Source of the DNA: Psychromonas algicola
Lineage (GTDB): Bacteria > Pseudomonadota > Gammaproteobacteria > Enterobacterales > Psychromonadaceae
NCBI RefSeq assembly: GCF_004378355.1
Contig: NZ_SNUB01000003.1
Location: 1-64,000 of the forward strand
Direction: 5' to 3'
DNA length: 64,000 nucleotides
Positions 27,103 through 36,590 of the stretch are shown here, one piece after another. The first letter of the stretch is position 1. Each line of letters starts with the position of its first letter. Under the pieces are notes generated by a model. That model did not search any database. It saw only the letters and a list, made by a program, of their open reading frames with translations, and was not told the DNA's origin. Both the position numbers and the translations under genes were made by a program.

Positions 27103-28050
27103 TTATTTACCTTGATAAAGTTTATCAAAGTCAGGGATCGCCAATTCCCATAAAGGTTTATCTTTACCTATATATTCACATACCGCATCTAAAAATAACT
27201 GAGTTCGTGCAGGTAAATCTCTATGTGGATAAACGGCATACATTGGGTTGTGTTCGACTAATTGAAGATCAGTTAACAAAGGGACTAATTGTCCTTCTTT
27301 GATTTCATTATTAATTAAAAATGCAGGTAATAAACCATAAGCTGTTCCTGAAAGTATTTTCATTTTTAAGACTTCACCATCATTGGCTTTAAAAATACTC
27401 TTCATTTTTTGTTCGTAGAACTCGGACTGTTGGTCTAAATATTTTATTGTATTAATCTTGATGTGAGAGCTTGAATAGGTTGCGGCAGGTAAGTCCGAGA
27501 GCTCTTCAACTTTTTTAGGCTCACCGTAATTATCAATGAAAGCCGGTGCCGCTAAAATTAACCAGCGATTTCTGGCGATAGAGCGTGCAATTAATGAAGA
27601 GTCCTTAGGTTTACCAATACGAAAGGCTAAATCGAATCCTTCAGAAACAATATCAATTAAACGATCATCTAGTCTCAATTCCACTTCAACCTGCGGAAAA
27701 CGCTTTTGAAATTCTATTATCACAGGTTGTAAATAGCGTTGTCCTATAATGCCTGAAGCCGTTATTTTTAATAAACCACGAGGCTCTTTATTATAATTTT
27801 CAGCCACTCTTAATGTGTCAGATAATAACTCGCGTAATTCAACTGCTTTTTTCACCATTTCAGCACCTGCTGCGGTTAATGAAAATGAACGAGTTGAACG
27901 ATTCAGTAACCTTACGCCTAAATCTTCTTCTAAGCGGTTTATTTGTTTGGATATCACTGAGCGGTCTATATTACGAGCGCCAGCGGCCTTTGCAAAAGAA
28001 CCTTGTTCAATGACTTCAAGTAACATTAATAAACGACTCGTTGTATCCAT
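27103..28050 (-). CDS. LysR-family regulator, divergent from the RND pump
   Basis: A 315-residue LysR-type regulator. The N-terminal winged helix-turn-helix is clear (LEVIEQGSFAKAAG ... SVISKQINRLEEDLGVRLLNRSTRSF), followed by the effector-binding domain. It is transcribed away from the RND adaptor gene with 124 bases between starts, an arrangement like mexT-mexEF, which suggests it controls the pump. An inverted repeat with T-N11-A spacing lies in the gap. Confidence 0.88.
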   Translation of the reverse strand: MDTTSRLLMLLEVIEQGSFAKAAGARNIDRSVISKQINRLEEDLGVRLLNRSTRSFSLTAAGAEMVKKAVELRELLSDTLRVAENYNKEPRGLLKITASGIIGQRYLQPVIIEFQKRFPQVEVELRLDDRLIDIVSEGFDLAFRIGKPKDSSLIARSIARNRWLILAAPAFIDNYGEPKKVEELSDLPAATYSSSHIKINTIKYLDQQSEFYEQKMKSIFKANDGEVLKMKILSGTAYGLLPAFLINNEIKEGQLVPLLTDLQLVEHNPMYAVYPHRDLPARTQLFLDAVCEYIGKDKPLWELAIPDFDKLYQGK

Positions 28051-28082
28051 TTTTATTCCTGCTATTTAGATTGTTTTATTGG

Positions 28083-28095
28083 TGCCATTTTGGCA
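28083..28095. promoter_or_regulatory. Candidate LysR operator (T-N11-A)
   Basis: TGCCA-TTT-TGGCA at 28083-28095 is a perfect inverted repeat with the T-N11-A spacing of LysR-family binding sites. It lies between the divergent regulator and pump genes, 33 bases upstream of the regulator start. Confidence 0.55.
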
Positions 28096-28174
28096 TTAAT
28101 GAAGTTGAAAAACTATGCTTTTTTATCATGTTGTAGTTACGTATCATTTACAGCTATTTTACTGGAGCATCGAC

Positions 28175-29350
28175 ATGAAAAAATATTCAATTGCAGCGCT
28201 GATCGCTGCGATAAGTTTTACGCTAATAAGCTGTTCAGAAGAACCAAAACAAGCAGCACAACAACGACCTTTACAGTCAATTGATGTTGCAGAAGTTCTA
28301 CTAAAACCGGCTCAAAATTGGCACACTTATACAACGCGTTTAGAGTCACCTGAAGAAGTGGCATTAATGCCTCGTATTTCAGGGTTAATAGAAAAAATTA
28401 CTTTTAATGAAGGAGACCAAGTTAAACAAGGTGATCTTTTATTTAAGCTGGATAGTCGTCCGTTTGCCGCGGTTGTTTCTAGTTTAGAAGCACAAGTAAT
28501 GAGCGCTCAAGCAGCATTAGATCAAGCTAAGAATGAAGCAAAGCGAGCTGTGCGATTAACTGAACGTAAAGCAATTTCAACGGAACAAGCAGAAGAGCGA
28601 ACTTCAATCTTGCAACAACGTGAAGCTCAACTTGCTGCATATCAAGCGCAACTTGTTTCTGCACAATTGGATTTAGAATTTACCAATATTCGCTCTCCTA
28701 TTGATGGCATTATCTCACGTGCAAATATTACCAAAGGTAATACAGTGTTAGCGGGTCAAACAGTATTAACGTCAATTGTTTCAAATAAGGCAATGTATGC
28801 TTACTTTGATATTGACGAACGTACATGGAACCACTCTTTCAGTAATGTAACTGCTTCAAGTAAACAACAAGTGGTTATGCAAAAAGTGGGTCAAGAAGGT
28901 TTCCCTTATTCTGGGCATATTAATTTTATTGATAATAGAATTAATTCTGCAACAGGCACATTACGCGTACGTGCTATTTTTGAAGAAACCAATAATGAAT
29001 TACGTTCTGGCTCGTTTGCACGTATTCGCTTAGCGGCAAATAAAGTGACTGAGCAAATTATCATTCCAGATCGTGCTATTGGCACTGATTTAAAAAATCG
29101 CTTTGTGCTGACCGTGGGTGAAAATAACGTATTAGAATATAAATTAGTGGTTTTAGGTGAGCGTTACGGTAGTTTACGCGCGATTGAATCAGGCTTAGCT
29201 AAAGGTGATGTGATTGCAGTAAATGGCCCCGCACGTGTTGGACCGGGTATGCCAATTGCACCTAATATGGTGAATATCGATAGTAGTAAATCTACCTTTG
29301 TTTTGTCTGCATTAGATAAGCAATTAGCAGATAACCGTAAGGAACTATAA
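28175..29350 (+). CDS. RND efflux pump periplasmic adaptor (MexE-like)
   Basis: A 391-residue membrane fusion protein linking an RND pump to an outer-membrane channel. Lipobox LISC puts the lipidated Cys at residue 20. The biotinyl-lipoyl half-motifs (GLIEKITFNEGDQVKQGDLLF and later RSPIDGIISRANI), a helical hairpin between them (coiled coil, about residues 100-165) and the beta-barrel domain are in normal order. Start chosen at the ATG giving the lipoprotein signal, with GGAG upstream; the longer frame from 28115 destroys it. Its stop overlaps the permease start. Confidence 0.93.
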   Translation: MKKYSIAALIAAISFTLISCSEEPKQAAQQRPLQSIDVAEVLLKPAQNWHTYTTRLESPEEVALMPRISGLIEKITFNEGDQVKQGDLLFKLDSRPFAAVVSSLEAQVMSAQAALDQAKNEAKRAVRLTERKAISTEQAEERTSILQQREAQLAAYQAQLVSAQLDLEFTNIRSPIDGIISRANITKGNTVLAGQTVLTSIVSNKAMYAYFDIDERTWNHSFSNVTASSKQQVVMQKVGQEGFPYSGHINFIDNRINSATGTLRVRAIFEETNNELRSGSFARIRLAANKVTEQIIIPDRAIGTDLKNRFVLTVGENNVLEYKLVVLGERYGSLRAIESGLAKGDVIAVNGPARVGPGMPIAPNMVNIDSSKSTFVLSALDKQLADNRKEL

Positions 29351-32300
29351 TGAAATTTTCACACTTCTTTATTCAGCGTCCTATTTTTGCGGCGATGCTG
29401 TCTTTGGTGATTTTAATTGCGGGTAGTATCTCGTTGTTCCAATTACCAATCAGTGAGTACCCTGAAGTAGTACCTCCAACTGTTGTCGTAACAGCAACTT
29501 ATCCTGGAGCGAATCCAACGGTTATTGCTGAAACGGTTGCGACACCGTTAGAGCAAGCCATCAATGGCACTGAAAACATGCTTTATATGTTTTCACAGGC
29601 AACCAGTGATGGTCGTATGACATTAACGGTGACCTTTGCTTTAGGGACTGATCTCGATCGTGCCCAAACTCAAGTTCAGAACAGTGTTAATAGCGCGTTA
29701 CCGCGCTTGCCACAGGAAGTACAACGACTTGGTGTAGTTGCAGAAAAATCATCACCAGATTTAACCATGGTTGTGCATTTATTCTCGCCAGAAAAAACAC
29801 ACGATACTGCTTATTTATCTAACTATGCTGATCTGTATGTTAAAGATGAACTTGCACGTTTAGATGGTGTGGGAGATGTTCGATTATTTGGTGGTGGTCA
29901 ATATGCTATGCGTGTTTGGTTAAACCCAGATGCATTAGCCGCTAGAAGCTTAACCGCTACTGATGTGGTGTTGTCGTTACGTGAACAAAATCAACAAGTT
30001 GCTGCAGGTAGCTTAGGAGCGCAACCTACTTCAATCGATAGCCAATTTCAAATTCTATTAAATGTGAAAGGGCGTCTTGGTAGTCTTGAAGAGTTTGAAC
30101 AAGTTATTATTAAAGTCGGTGAAAACGGTGAAATCACGCGTTTAAACGATGTTGCTCGTATTGAGTTAGGTCAAAATACCTATTCTTTAAGAGCTTTATT
30201 AGATAGTCAACCTGCCTTAGCAATGCCTGTTTTTCAGCGCCCTGATGCTAATGCCATTGAATTGTCTGACCAAGTTCGTGCCACCATGGAGCGTTTATCT
30301 CAAGCTTTCCCTGCAGGTGTTGAATACGATATTGTTTACGATCCAACTATTTTTGTACGTGACTCTATTGATGCTGTTATCACGACCTTGCTTGAAGCAA
30401 TCGTATTGGTTGTGATTGTGGTTGTTGTGTTTTTACAAACATGGCGCGCGTCAATTATTCCGCTAATCGCAGTACCTGTTTCTTTAATTGGTACTTTTGC
30501 CGTGATGCAATGGTTAGGTATTTCAATTAATACGCTGTCATTATTTGGTTTAGTATTAGCAATTGGTATCGTTGTGGATGATGCCATCGTGGTGGTAGAA
30601 AATGTTGAACGTAATATTGAGCAAGGTTTATCTCCGATGGAAGCAACGCGTGTTGCCATGAGTGAAGTAACTGGGCCAATTATTGCGATTGCATTAGTAT
30701 TATGTGCGGTATTTATTCCAACTGCATTTATTAGTGGTTTGTCAGGACAGTTCTACAAACAGTTTGCATTAACTATTACCATTTCTACTGTTATTTCAGC
30801 CTTTAACTCGCTGACATTATCACCTGCGTTATCTGCGTTATTACTTAAATCTCATGATAGTAAACCAGATAGATTAACGCGTCTTTTAGATGCAATGTTT
30901 GGCCGTTGGTTATTTAAACCTTTTAATCGTTTCTTCGACAACGTAGCAGAAGGTTACCAAAATCTAGTAAAAAGACTAATACGATTCAGTGTTGTGGTAA
31001 TGGTGGGTTATGTCGTTTTATTAGGTGGCACTTTCAGTTTATTTAACTTGGTACCTGGTGGGTTTATTCCAGCTCAAGATAAGCAATATTTAATTGCCAT
31101 TGCACAATTACCTGATGCTGCAAGTTTAGATCGTACTGAAGCCGTTGTTAAACAAATGGAAGAAATTGCACTGCAAGTTCCAGGTGTTGCGCATACAGTC
31201 GCTTTTCCTGGTTTGTCTGTTAGTGGTTTTGCGAATAGCCCTAACAGTGCCATTATATTTACACCTTTGGATGCTTTCTCTGAACGCCAAGATCCGAGTA
31301 AATCTGCTGGTGCAATAGCGGCACAATTAAATCAACGCTTTACTGCGATCGATGCTGCATTTGTTGCGGTTTTTCCACCACCACCGATTCTAGGTTTAGG
31401 TTCAACGGGTGGATTTAAATTACAAATTGAAGATCGTACCAATAAAGGTTTTGAAGCTTTATTTGCAAGCTTACAGGCTGTACTTGGTAAAGCTCGCCAA
31501 GATCCTGCATTAATTGGATTGTTCTCAACTTTCCGTATTCAAGTACCACAAATGGATATAGATATTGACCGTGAGCAAGCCTTGATTCAAGGGATTCCAT
31601 TAGATGAAGTATTTAACGCACTACAGATTTATTTAGGATCAACTTACGTTAATGATTTCAATTTATTTGGCCGAACTTATCAAGTAACAGCACAAGCTGA
31701 TGCAGAGTATCGCCAAGACCCTTCGCAAATTCTTAATTTAAAAGTAAGAAATAGCCGAGGTAATATGGTGCCACTAGGCTCTGTATTAACGGTAACGCCT
31801 TCAATTGGTCCTGATCGTGTGACGCATTATAACGGTTACCCAAGTGCTGAATTAAATGGTAGCGCAGCTCCTGGATACAGTTCAGATCAAGCGCAAAAAG
31901 CGATTGAGTTAATTTTATCTGACACGTTACCTAATGGTATTGAATACGAATGGACTGATGTGACTTTCCAACAAATATTGGCAGGTAATACTATGGTGTA
32001 TGTTTTCCCATTAGTAGTGCTACTTGTGTTTATGGTGCTGGCTGCTCAGTACGAAAGTTTACGCTTACCTTTTGCTATCATTTTAATTGTACCAATGACC
32101 ATCTTCTCTGCATTAGTTGGTGTTTGGTTCGTAGGTTCTGATAACAATATCTTTACTCAAATTGCACTCATTGTATTGGTGGCGCTCGCCTCCAAGAATG
32201 CGATATTAATGGTTGAGTTTGCTAAAGATAAAAGTGACCAAGGACTTTCTCATATTGATGCCATTATAGAAGCGTGTCGCATGCGTTTACGTCCTATCTT

Positions 32301-32496
32301 AATGACATCTATTGCCTTCACGGCTGGTGTTGTGCCTTTAGTACTTGCGTCCGGAGCTGGAGCTGAAATGCGAAAAGCGATGGGACATGCAGTACTATCT
32401 GGAATGATTGGCGTGACTGTTTTTGGACTGTTGTTTACACCTGTTTTTTATATGCTAATGAGTAAAAGTAAGCGAGATAAAGCAGAACAAGAATAA
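29350..32496 (+). CDS. RND multidrug efflux permease (HAE1 family, MexF-like)
   Basis: A 1048-residue inner-membrane proton antiporter of the AcrB/MexF group. The N-terminus (FFIQRPIFAAMLS ... LPISEYPEVVPPTVVV) resembles MexF/BpeF more than AcrB. Twelve spans are expected; the proton-relay Asp-Asp pair is in IGIVVDDAIVVVENVER. The typical ETVATPLEQAINGTENM porter motif is near residue 60. It starts in the TAATG overlap with the adaptor. No outer-membrane factor is encoded next to it, so it probably borrows a TolC-type channel. Confidence 0.94.
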   Translation: MKFSHFFIQRPIFAAMLSLVILIAGSISLFQLPISEYPEVVPPTVVVTATYPGANPTVIAETVATPLEQAINGTENMLYMFSQATSDGRMTLTVTFALGTDLDRAQTQVQNSVNSALPRLPQEVQRLGVVAEKSSPDLTMVVHLFSPEKTHDTAYLSNYADLYVKDELARLDGVGDVRLFGGGQYAMRVWLNPDALAARSLTATDVVLSLREQNQQVAAGSLGAQPTSIDSQFQILLNVKGRLGSLEEFEQVIIKVGENGEITRLNDVARIELGQNTYSLRALLDSQPALAMPVFQRPDANAIELSDQVRATMERLSQAFPAGVEYDIVYDPTIFVRDSIDAVITTLLEAIVLVVIVVVVFLQTWRASIIPLIAVPVSLIGTFAVMQWLGISINTLSLFGLVLAIGIVVDDAIVVVENVERNIEQGLSPMEATRVAMSEVTGPIIAIALVLCAVFIPTAFISGLSGQFYKQFALTITISTVISAFNSLTLSPALSALLLKSHDSKPDRLTRLLDAMFGRWLFKPFNRFFDNVAEGYQNLVKRLIRFSVVVMVGYVVLLGGTFSLFNLVPGGFIPAQDKQYLIAIAQLPDAASLDRTEAVVKQMEEIALQVPGVAHTVAFPGLSVSGFANSPNSAIIFTPLDAFSERQDPSKSAGAIAAQLNQRFTAIDAAFVAVFPPPPILGLGSTGGFKLQIEDRTNKGFEALFASLQAVLGKARQDPALIGLFSTFRIQVPQMDIDIDREQALIQGIPLDEVFNALQIYLGSTYVNDFNLFGRTYQVTAQADAEYRQDPSQILNLKVRNSRGNMVPLGSVLTVTPSIGPDRVTHYNGYPSAELNGSAAPGYSSDQAQKAIELILSDTLPNGIEYEWTDVTFQQILAGNTMVYVFPLVVLLVFMVLAAQYESLRLPFAIILIVPMTIFSALVGVWFVGSDNNIFTQIALIVLVALASKNAILMVEFAKDKSDQGLSHIDAIIEACRMRLRPILMTSIAFTAGVVPLVLASGAGAEMRKAMGHAVLSGMIGVTVFGLLFTPVFYMLMSKSKRDKAEQE

Positions 32497-32520
32497 GTTT
32501 AAAATAGTAATCTTATTGAT

Positions 32521-32550
32521 AGCCTGATACTTTAAGTGTCAGGCTTTTTT
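32521..32550 (+). terminator. Rho-independent terminator of the RND operon
   Basis: AGCCTGATAC, loop TTTAA, GTGTCAGGCT and six T form a 10-base-pair stem (one G-T pair) with a U-tract, 25 bases after the permease stop. Confidence 0.9.
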
Positions 32551-32750
32551 ATTGCCTTTTTAATCATGCAACACGAGTTCAATGTTACCTTTGAAGTTTA
32601 TAAAAATTACAACAAATAGCTTAAAACCTTCCATAACACCTCTATAACACAGAAGTAAATTAAAAGGTTATGATGGTTTATTACGTTTAATTAATCGAGT
32701 AAGAAGCTCTATACTCATTGCTGAAGGGGTTATGTGCATTATACGAAGCA

Positions 32751-33191
32751 TTACTCTGGTTTGTTTAAATCTTTAACCACTAAATCTAAAATACTCATTA
32801 ATTGCTGTGCTTGTTCGGCATCAATACTATTAAATTTACAACGAATTTTACTTGGAATATCAATTGCTTTTAGTTTTAAGGCTTGGCCGTTCTCAGTTAA
32901 TTTAATTAAACGTTTTCGTTTGTCGTGCTTATCTTTAATGACTTCAAGCAAGTTTTTATCTGTCATTTTTTTCAATATCTGTGTTAACGCGCCTCCATCA
33001 ATGGCAGTTTTATCAATGAGTTCTGCAATGGTTATTTTATCTTTCTCCCATAGAGCCATCATTACAACATATTGCGGATAAGTTAAATTTATTGCAGTTA
33101 ACGGTTCTCGATATGCTCGAGCAATACTATTTGATGCCATGTATAAGCGATGGCATAACTGATTTTTTAATTGTAATTGTTCGAATGGCAT
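32751..33191 (-). CDS. ohrR: MarR-family peroxide-sensing repressor OhrR
   Basis: A 146-residue MarR/OhrR repressor. The N-terminal LKNQLCHRLYMAS with Cys13 and the following AYREPLTAINLTYPQYVVMMALWE are the OhrR pattern, in which that cysteine reacts with organic hydroperoxides and releases DNA. The winged helix lies around residues 55-100 (TAIDGGALTQILKKM). It is divergent from ohr with 123 bases between starts, the arrangement seen in many ohrR-ohr pairs, supporting mutual regulation. Confidence 0.88.
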   Translation of the reverse strand: MPFEQLQLKNQLCHRLYMASNSIARAYREPLTAINLTYPQYVVMMALWEKDKITIAELIDKTAIDGGALTQILKKMTDKNLLEVIKDKHDKRKRLIKLTENGQALKLKAIDIPSKIRCKFNSIDAEQAQQLMSILDLVVKDLNKPE

Positions 33192-33217
33192 AAGCTCTCC
33201 TCAAATAAATATTTTAA

Positions 33218-33229
33218 TTTGCATGCAAA
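33218..33229. promoter_or_regulatory. Candidate OhrR operator palindrome
   Basis: TTTGCATGCAAA is a perfect 12-base palindrome in the ohrR-ohr intergenic region, 27 bases from the ohrR start. Additional TTTGCA half-sites follow at about 33232-33238 and 33262-33268. OhrR binds AT-rich palindromes in such gaps, but this exact sequence is not a verified site. Confidence 0.45.
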
Positions 33230-33314
33230 ATATTTGCAATTGTTATTTTTCTTGATTATTATTTTGCACGAAAAATAAATTTATTGATCAATCAATGTAA
33301 CTTTGGAGTTAATT

Positions 33315-33743
33315 ATGAATGTATTACAAGAAATCGCTTATACAGCTAAAGCAACAGCAACGGGTGGACGAGAAGGTGTTGCTAAATCTGATGACAATCG
33401 TTTAGATGTGAACTTATCAACACCTAAAGGTTTAGGTGGTGATGACGGCCAAGGTACAAATCCTGAGCAATTATTTGCGGCTGGTTACGCTGCTTGTTTC
33501 ATCGGTGCCATTAAATTTGTTGCTGGCGCTGAAAAAATTAAACTACCAGCAGATGTTTTTATTAATTCTGAAGTGTCTGTTGGTCCAATCGAAGGCGGTT
33601 TTGGTATTGCTGTTAAATTGGCTGTATCACTAGGTGATATGGATAAAACTGCTGCTGAAGCATTAGTAGAAAAAGCACATCAAGTTTGCCCATATTCAAA
33701 TGCAACACGTGGCAATATCTCTGTAGAACTTTCAGTGATCTAA
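33315..33743 (+). CDS. ohr: Organic hydroperoxide resistance protein Ohr
   Basis: A 142-residue Ohr/OsmC-family thiol peroxidase that reduces organic hydroperoxides using a lipoylated reductant. Both redox cysteines are present: AAGYAACFIGAI near residue 60 and HQVCPYSNATRG near 125, the latter the Ohr signature. GTNPEQLFAAGY is also typical. Start is the ATG preceded by TTGGAGTT; a TTG at 33303 lies within the ribosome-binding region. The divergent ohrR is its likely regulator. Confidence 0.95.
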   Translation: MNVLQEIAYTAKATATGGREGVAKSDDNRLDVNLSTPKGLGGDDGQGTNPEQLFAAGYAACFIGAIKFVAGAEKIKLPADVFINSEVSVGPIEGGFGIAVKLAVSLGDMDKTAAEALVEKAHQVCPYSNATRGNISVELSVI

Positions 33744-33834
33744 CTGTTTAGCTTTGTAGACATAATTCTAAAAGCATTATTCTAGAGTTTAGTTTTAGAA
33801 TATTATTTTAAAATATTGCTAAAAATACTTATTG

Positions 33835-33871
33835 AAAGCACCTAATGTTAATCGCATTAGGTGCTTTTTTT
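33835..33871. terminator. Strong terminator between ohr and the MFS gene
   Basis: AAAGCACCTAATG and CATTAGGTGCTTT form a 13-base-pair stem followed by T on the plus strand; flanking A/T runs let it act in both directions between the convergent genes. Confidence 0.85.
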
Positions 33872-33877
33872 GTAGCC

Positions 33878-35080
33878 TTAAATAGAAGGGGTTACATGTT
33901 TATGATGAAGAGTAAATTTAACTTGGTAGATAGCCAATAATCCTAAACAAACAATCAGTGCAATACTTGTGCTTGCTATGACACCTTGCCAGCCCCAGTT
34001 TTCATAAAAAGGTGCAACAAAAAATACGCCTAAACTTGCTCCCGTATAATAAAATAAGCTATATAGTGCTTGTGCACTGCCTCTTCCTTTTTTTACTGTT
34101 CGCCCAACTAAAGTACTTGCTTGAGCATGGCAAAAGAAGAATCCAAAAGCCATCATGATCATACCTATGATCATCATAGAAAGGTGTTGATTACTTAAGA
34201 GTATATTTGCCGCCAACATAATAAATACTCCCGTTGCCACACCGGCTAATTGGCCATGTTTTTTAGAAAATTTACCGGCTAGAGAAGCGCTGGTGGTTCC
34301 ACCCAAAAAGGTAATAAAAATCAAACTACGAATGCCACTAGGTAATTGATAAGGTGCACCTTCTAATACCGTCATTAAGTAACTAAATAGATTAACAAAA
34401 CAACCAAAGGCTAAGCCGATGACCATATAAATAATGACTAATTGTGGGCGTTGTAAATGCTTAATAAACATATTTAAACTTGGCATTATCTTAAACTTTT
34501 GTGCAGTAAAATGACGCTGCTTTGGCACAATCAAGTAAACAACAAGAAATAACACTGAGGTAATAACTGCAATTAAGAGCCCAGTTGCTTGCCAACTTCC
34601 TAATAATTCAACAAAAGTACCACCGATTAAACGACTGCTTATCCCTCCAATAGAATTAGATGCAATGTAAAACCCTACGGCGGCTGGTAACCAACTTTTT
34701 CTTAACTCTTCTCCAAGTAGTGGGATTGCAATCGCTGGACAAGCAGATAATAACGCGCCTTGTATAAATCTTAATGATAAGAATAAAGTGTAATTTTCAA
34801 CCAGTGGTAGCAACAAAGATACGCATAATCCCGCTATCATACCTTTTACTAAAATTGAACGTCGACCTATTGAATCAGAAACGCTGGCAAAAATTAGTAA
34901 CCCTAACCCCATACCAAGTAATGGTGCGGACATCGCTAAATTTGCGGCGAGTAAAGAAATTTTAAACTCTTGCTGTAATGTTGGTAACAAGGGGTGTAAC
35001 CAATAAATATTAGAAAAGGTTACAATTGAAGAAAGACAGACTGCGAGAACTAAGCGATTGTAATGCGTTAATTTTTTCAT
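33878..35080 (-). CDS. MFS transporter, YnfM-like
   Basis: A 400-residue major facilitator with about twelve spans. The loop 2-3 signature SVSDSIGRRSILVKG is present. The N-terminal region (HPLLPTLQQEFKISLLAANLAMSAPLLGMGLGLL) resembles the YnfM/AraJ-type exporters. In E. coli ynfM is divergent from the LysR gene ynfL; the same layout here supports the assignment. Substrate unknown. Confidence 0.85.
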   Translation of the reverse strand: MKKLTHYNRLVLAVCLSSIVTFSNIYWLHPLLPTLQQEFKISLLAANLAMSAPLLGMGLGLLIFASVSDSIGRRSILVKGMIAGLCVSLLLPLVENYTLFLSLRFIQGALLSACPAIAIPLLGEELRKSWLPAAVGFYIASNSIGGISSRLIGGTFVELLGSWQATGLLIAVITSVLFLVVYLIVPKQRHFTAQKFKIMPSLNMFIKHLQRPQLVIIYMVIGLAFGCFVNLFSYLMTVLEGAPYQLPSGIRSLIFITFLGGTTSASLAGKFSKKHGQLAGVATGVFIMLAANILLSNQHLSMMIIGMIMMAFGFFFCHAQASTLVGRTVKKGRGSAQALYSLFYYTGASLGVFFVAPFYENWGWQGVIASTSIALIVCLGLLAIYQVKFTLHHKHVTPSI

Positions 35081-35157
35081 TTTTTATATAAGTGATGTGA
35101 AAGATGGTGCGATGATAGCCCTCTATTATCAATAAATATATTCTGTTGTTTTTATGC

Positions 35158-35182
35158 TATCCATAGATATAATTTATGGGTA
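35158..35182. promoter_or_regulatory. Inverted repeat overlapping a TATAAT box between MFS and LysR genes
   Basis: TATCCATA (35158-35165) and TATGGGTA (35175-35182) match as an inverted repeat at seven of eight positions, and a perfect TATAAT (35168-35173) sits between them. This would let a regulator bound here block the promoter of the LysR gene at 35212 or act on the divergent MFS gene. Confidence 0.45.
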
Positions 35183-35211
35183 AGATTCAAGGCATTAAAT
35201 TGGAGAAATAA

Positions 35212-36090
35212 ATGGAATTTAGACAACTACAACACTTTGTCGCAATTGTTGAAACAGGTAGTATTTCTGCTGCTGCTCGTCATTTATACCTAGCTCAGCC
35301 TGCAATTAGCGCAAGTATTAAAAAACTTGAAAATGAGCTTAATATGCCTTTGTTACATCGACGAGATAGAGGCGTTAGCCTAACCGAAGCAGGGGAAAAG
35401 TTTTTACAGCATGCCAAGCAAATATTAAAGCAAACAAAAGATGCTAAGTTAGCAATGCAAGCGATTGAAGGGTTAGATCAAGGTGAAGTCGAAATCGGTG
35501 TGCCGCCTATGTTGGGGTCTTACTTTTTTCCTCCACTCGTGATGGCTTTTAAACATCAATATCCTGCTTTAAAACTTAATATCGTTGATTCTGGTACACG
35601 TAGTATTCGTAAAAAACTACTTGATGGAGATTTAGAGTTAGGTGTCGTTGCCGACCATGATTTGCCACCAGAATTTGAAAGTGGCAAATTAATACGAGAA
35701 GAAATGGTGGTGGCTATGGCGGCAGATCACCCATTGGCTGAGTTTGAGCGAATTGAATATAAAGATTTTCTTAAGCATGAATTAATCCTATTTGGTAAAG
35801 GTTTTTATCATCACTCTTTGATTGATAAAATTTGCCAAAAAGAAAAAGAAAGTCCCAAAATCGCCTTTACAAGTAACCTTTTACCATTAGTAAAGTCAGT
35901 GATACGTAAAGGCTATGCTATTTCTCCTATGTGGAAAGTTGCGATTCAAGATGATGATGAACTCACTACACGTCCTTTCGTTGAACCTTTTTGTATTGAC
36001 CTTAGTTTAGCTTGGCGTCGAGATAGTTATCTCTCCCGAGCAAATCAGGTTTTTCGGGATTTTATTCTTGAAGAAGTTAAAAAGAATTAA
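35212..36090 (+). CDS. LysR-family regulator, YnfL-like position
   Basis: A 292-residue LysR-type regulator with the N-terminal helix-turn-helix (FVAIVETGSISAAARHLYLAQPAISASIKKLENEL) and an effector domain starting near residue 90 (EVEIGVPPMLGSYFFPPLV, close to CynR/OxyR-type folds). It is divergent from the YnfM-like exporter with 131 bases between starts, suggesting it controls it. The inducer is unknown. A lipoprotein gene follows after 40 bases. Confidence 0.88.
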   Translation: MEFRQLQHFVAIVETGSISAAARHLYLAQPAISASIKKLENELNMPLLHRRDRGVSLTEAGEKFLQHAKQILKQTKDAKLAMQAIEGLDQGEVEIGVPPMLGSYFFPPLVMAFKHQYPALKLNIVDSGTRSIRKKLLDGDLELGVVADHDLPPEFESGKLIREEMVVAMAADHPLAEFERIEYKDFLKHELILFGKGFYHHSLIDKICQKEKESPKIAFTSNLLPLVKSVIRKGYAISPMWKVAIQDDDELTTRPFVEPFCIDLSLAWRRDSYLSRANQVFRDFILEEVKKN

Positions 36091-36130
36091 CTAATTTGGT
36101 GCATTTTTTATTAAAAACAAGGAATTACAT

Positions 36131-36481
36131 GTGAAACGTTTTACCTATCAATGTCTAATGGTGAGCTTGTTACTCCTCTTAGTCGCCTGCAGCCAAACAA
36201 GTCAACAGCAACAGGTTGAACAAATGATGCAGGCTATTACATCAAGTCAAGATGCGTTATATGAAGAGAAAAATGTACAGATCTTAAGGAATTATATTGC
36301 CAACAAGGGAATTGTATTAGCAATAACTTCACAGGATAGTGAAAATGAGCGGGTAAATACTTTAACGGATTTAGCGTCAGCAAAGTCTTTACGTATTGTC
36401 TTTAACCATGGTGAAGCAAGTAAAGAATTTTTATGGCAACCCATCAAAATTAATAATGTATTTATTTTATTTAGAGAGTAA
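36131..36481 (+). CDS. Small lipoprotein of unknown function
   Basis: A 116-residue protein with a lipoprotein signal (LLLLLVAC, Cys20) followed by a glutamine-rich linker (SQTSQQQQVEQMMQ). No domain is recognised; the rest is a small mixed fold with IVLAITSQDSENE and a C-terminal hydrophobic FILF. The start codon is GTG with AAGGAATT upstream. It is close behind the LysR gene, so the two may be cotranscribed. Confidence 0.7.
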   Translation: MKRFTYQCLMVSLLLLLVACSQTSQQQQVEQMMQAITSSQDALYEEKNVQILRNYIANKGIVLAITSQDSENERVNTLTDLASAKSLRIVFNHGEASKEFLWQPIKINNVFILFRE

Positions 36482-36590
36482 ATATAAACGCGAATTAAAG
36501 ATAAATTCGAGCATGTTTTCCGCTTAAATTGGCGTAATATGCATTAATCCTATTATGATGTATTCATTTTAAAATTAAGGTAAATCGATC

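Noticed and set aside
32734-33081. Plus-strand ORF of 115 codons
   Set aside because: Lies antisense to ohrR and has no family resemblance; a shadow of the real gene.
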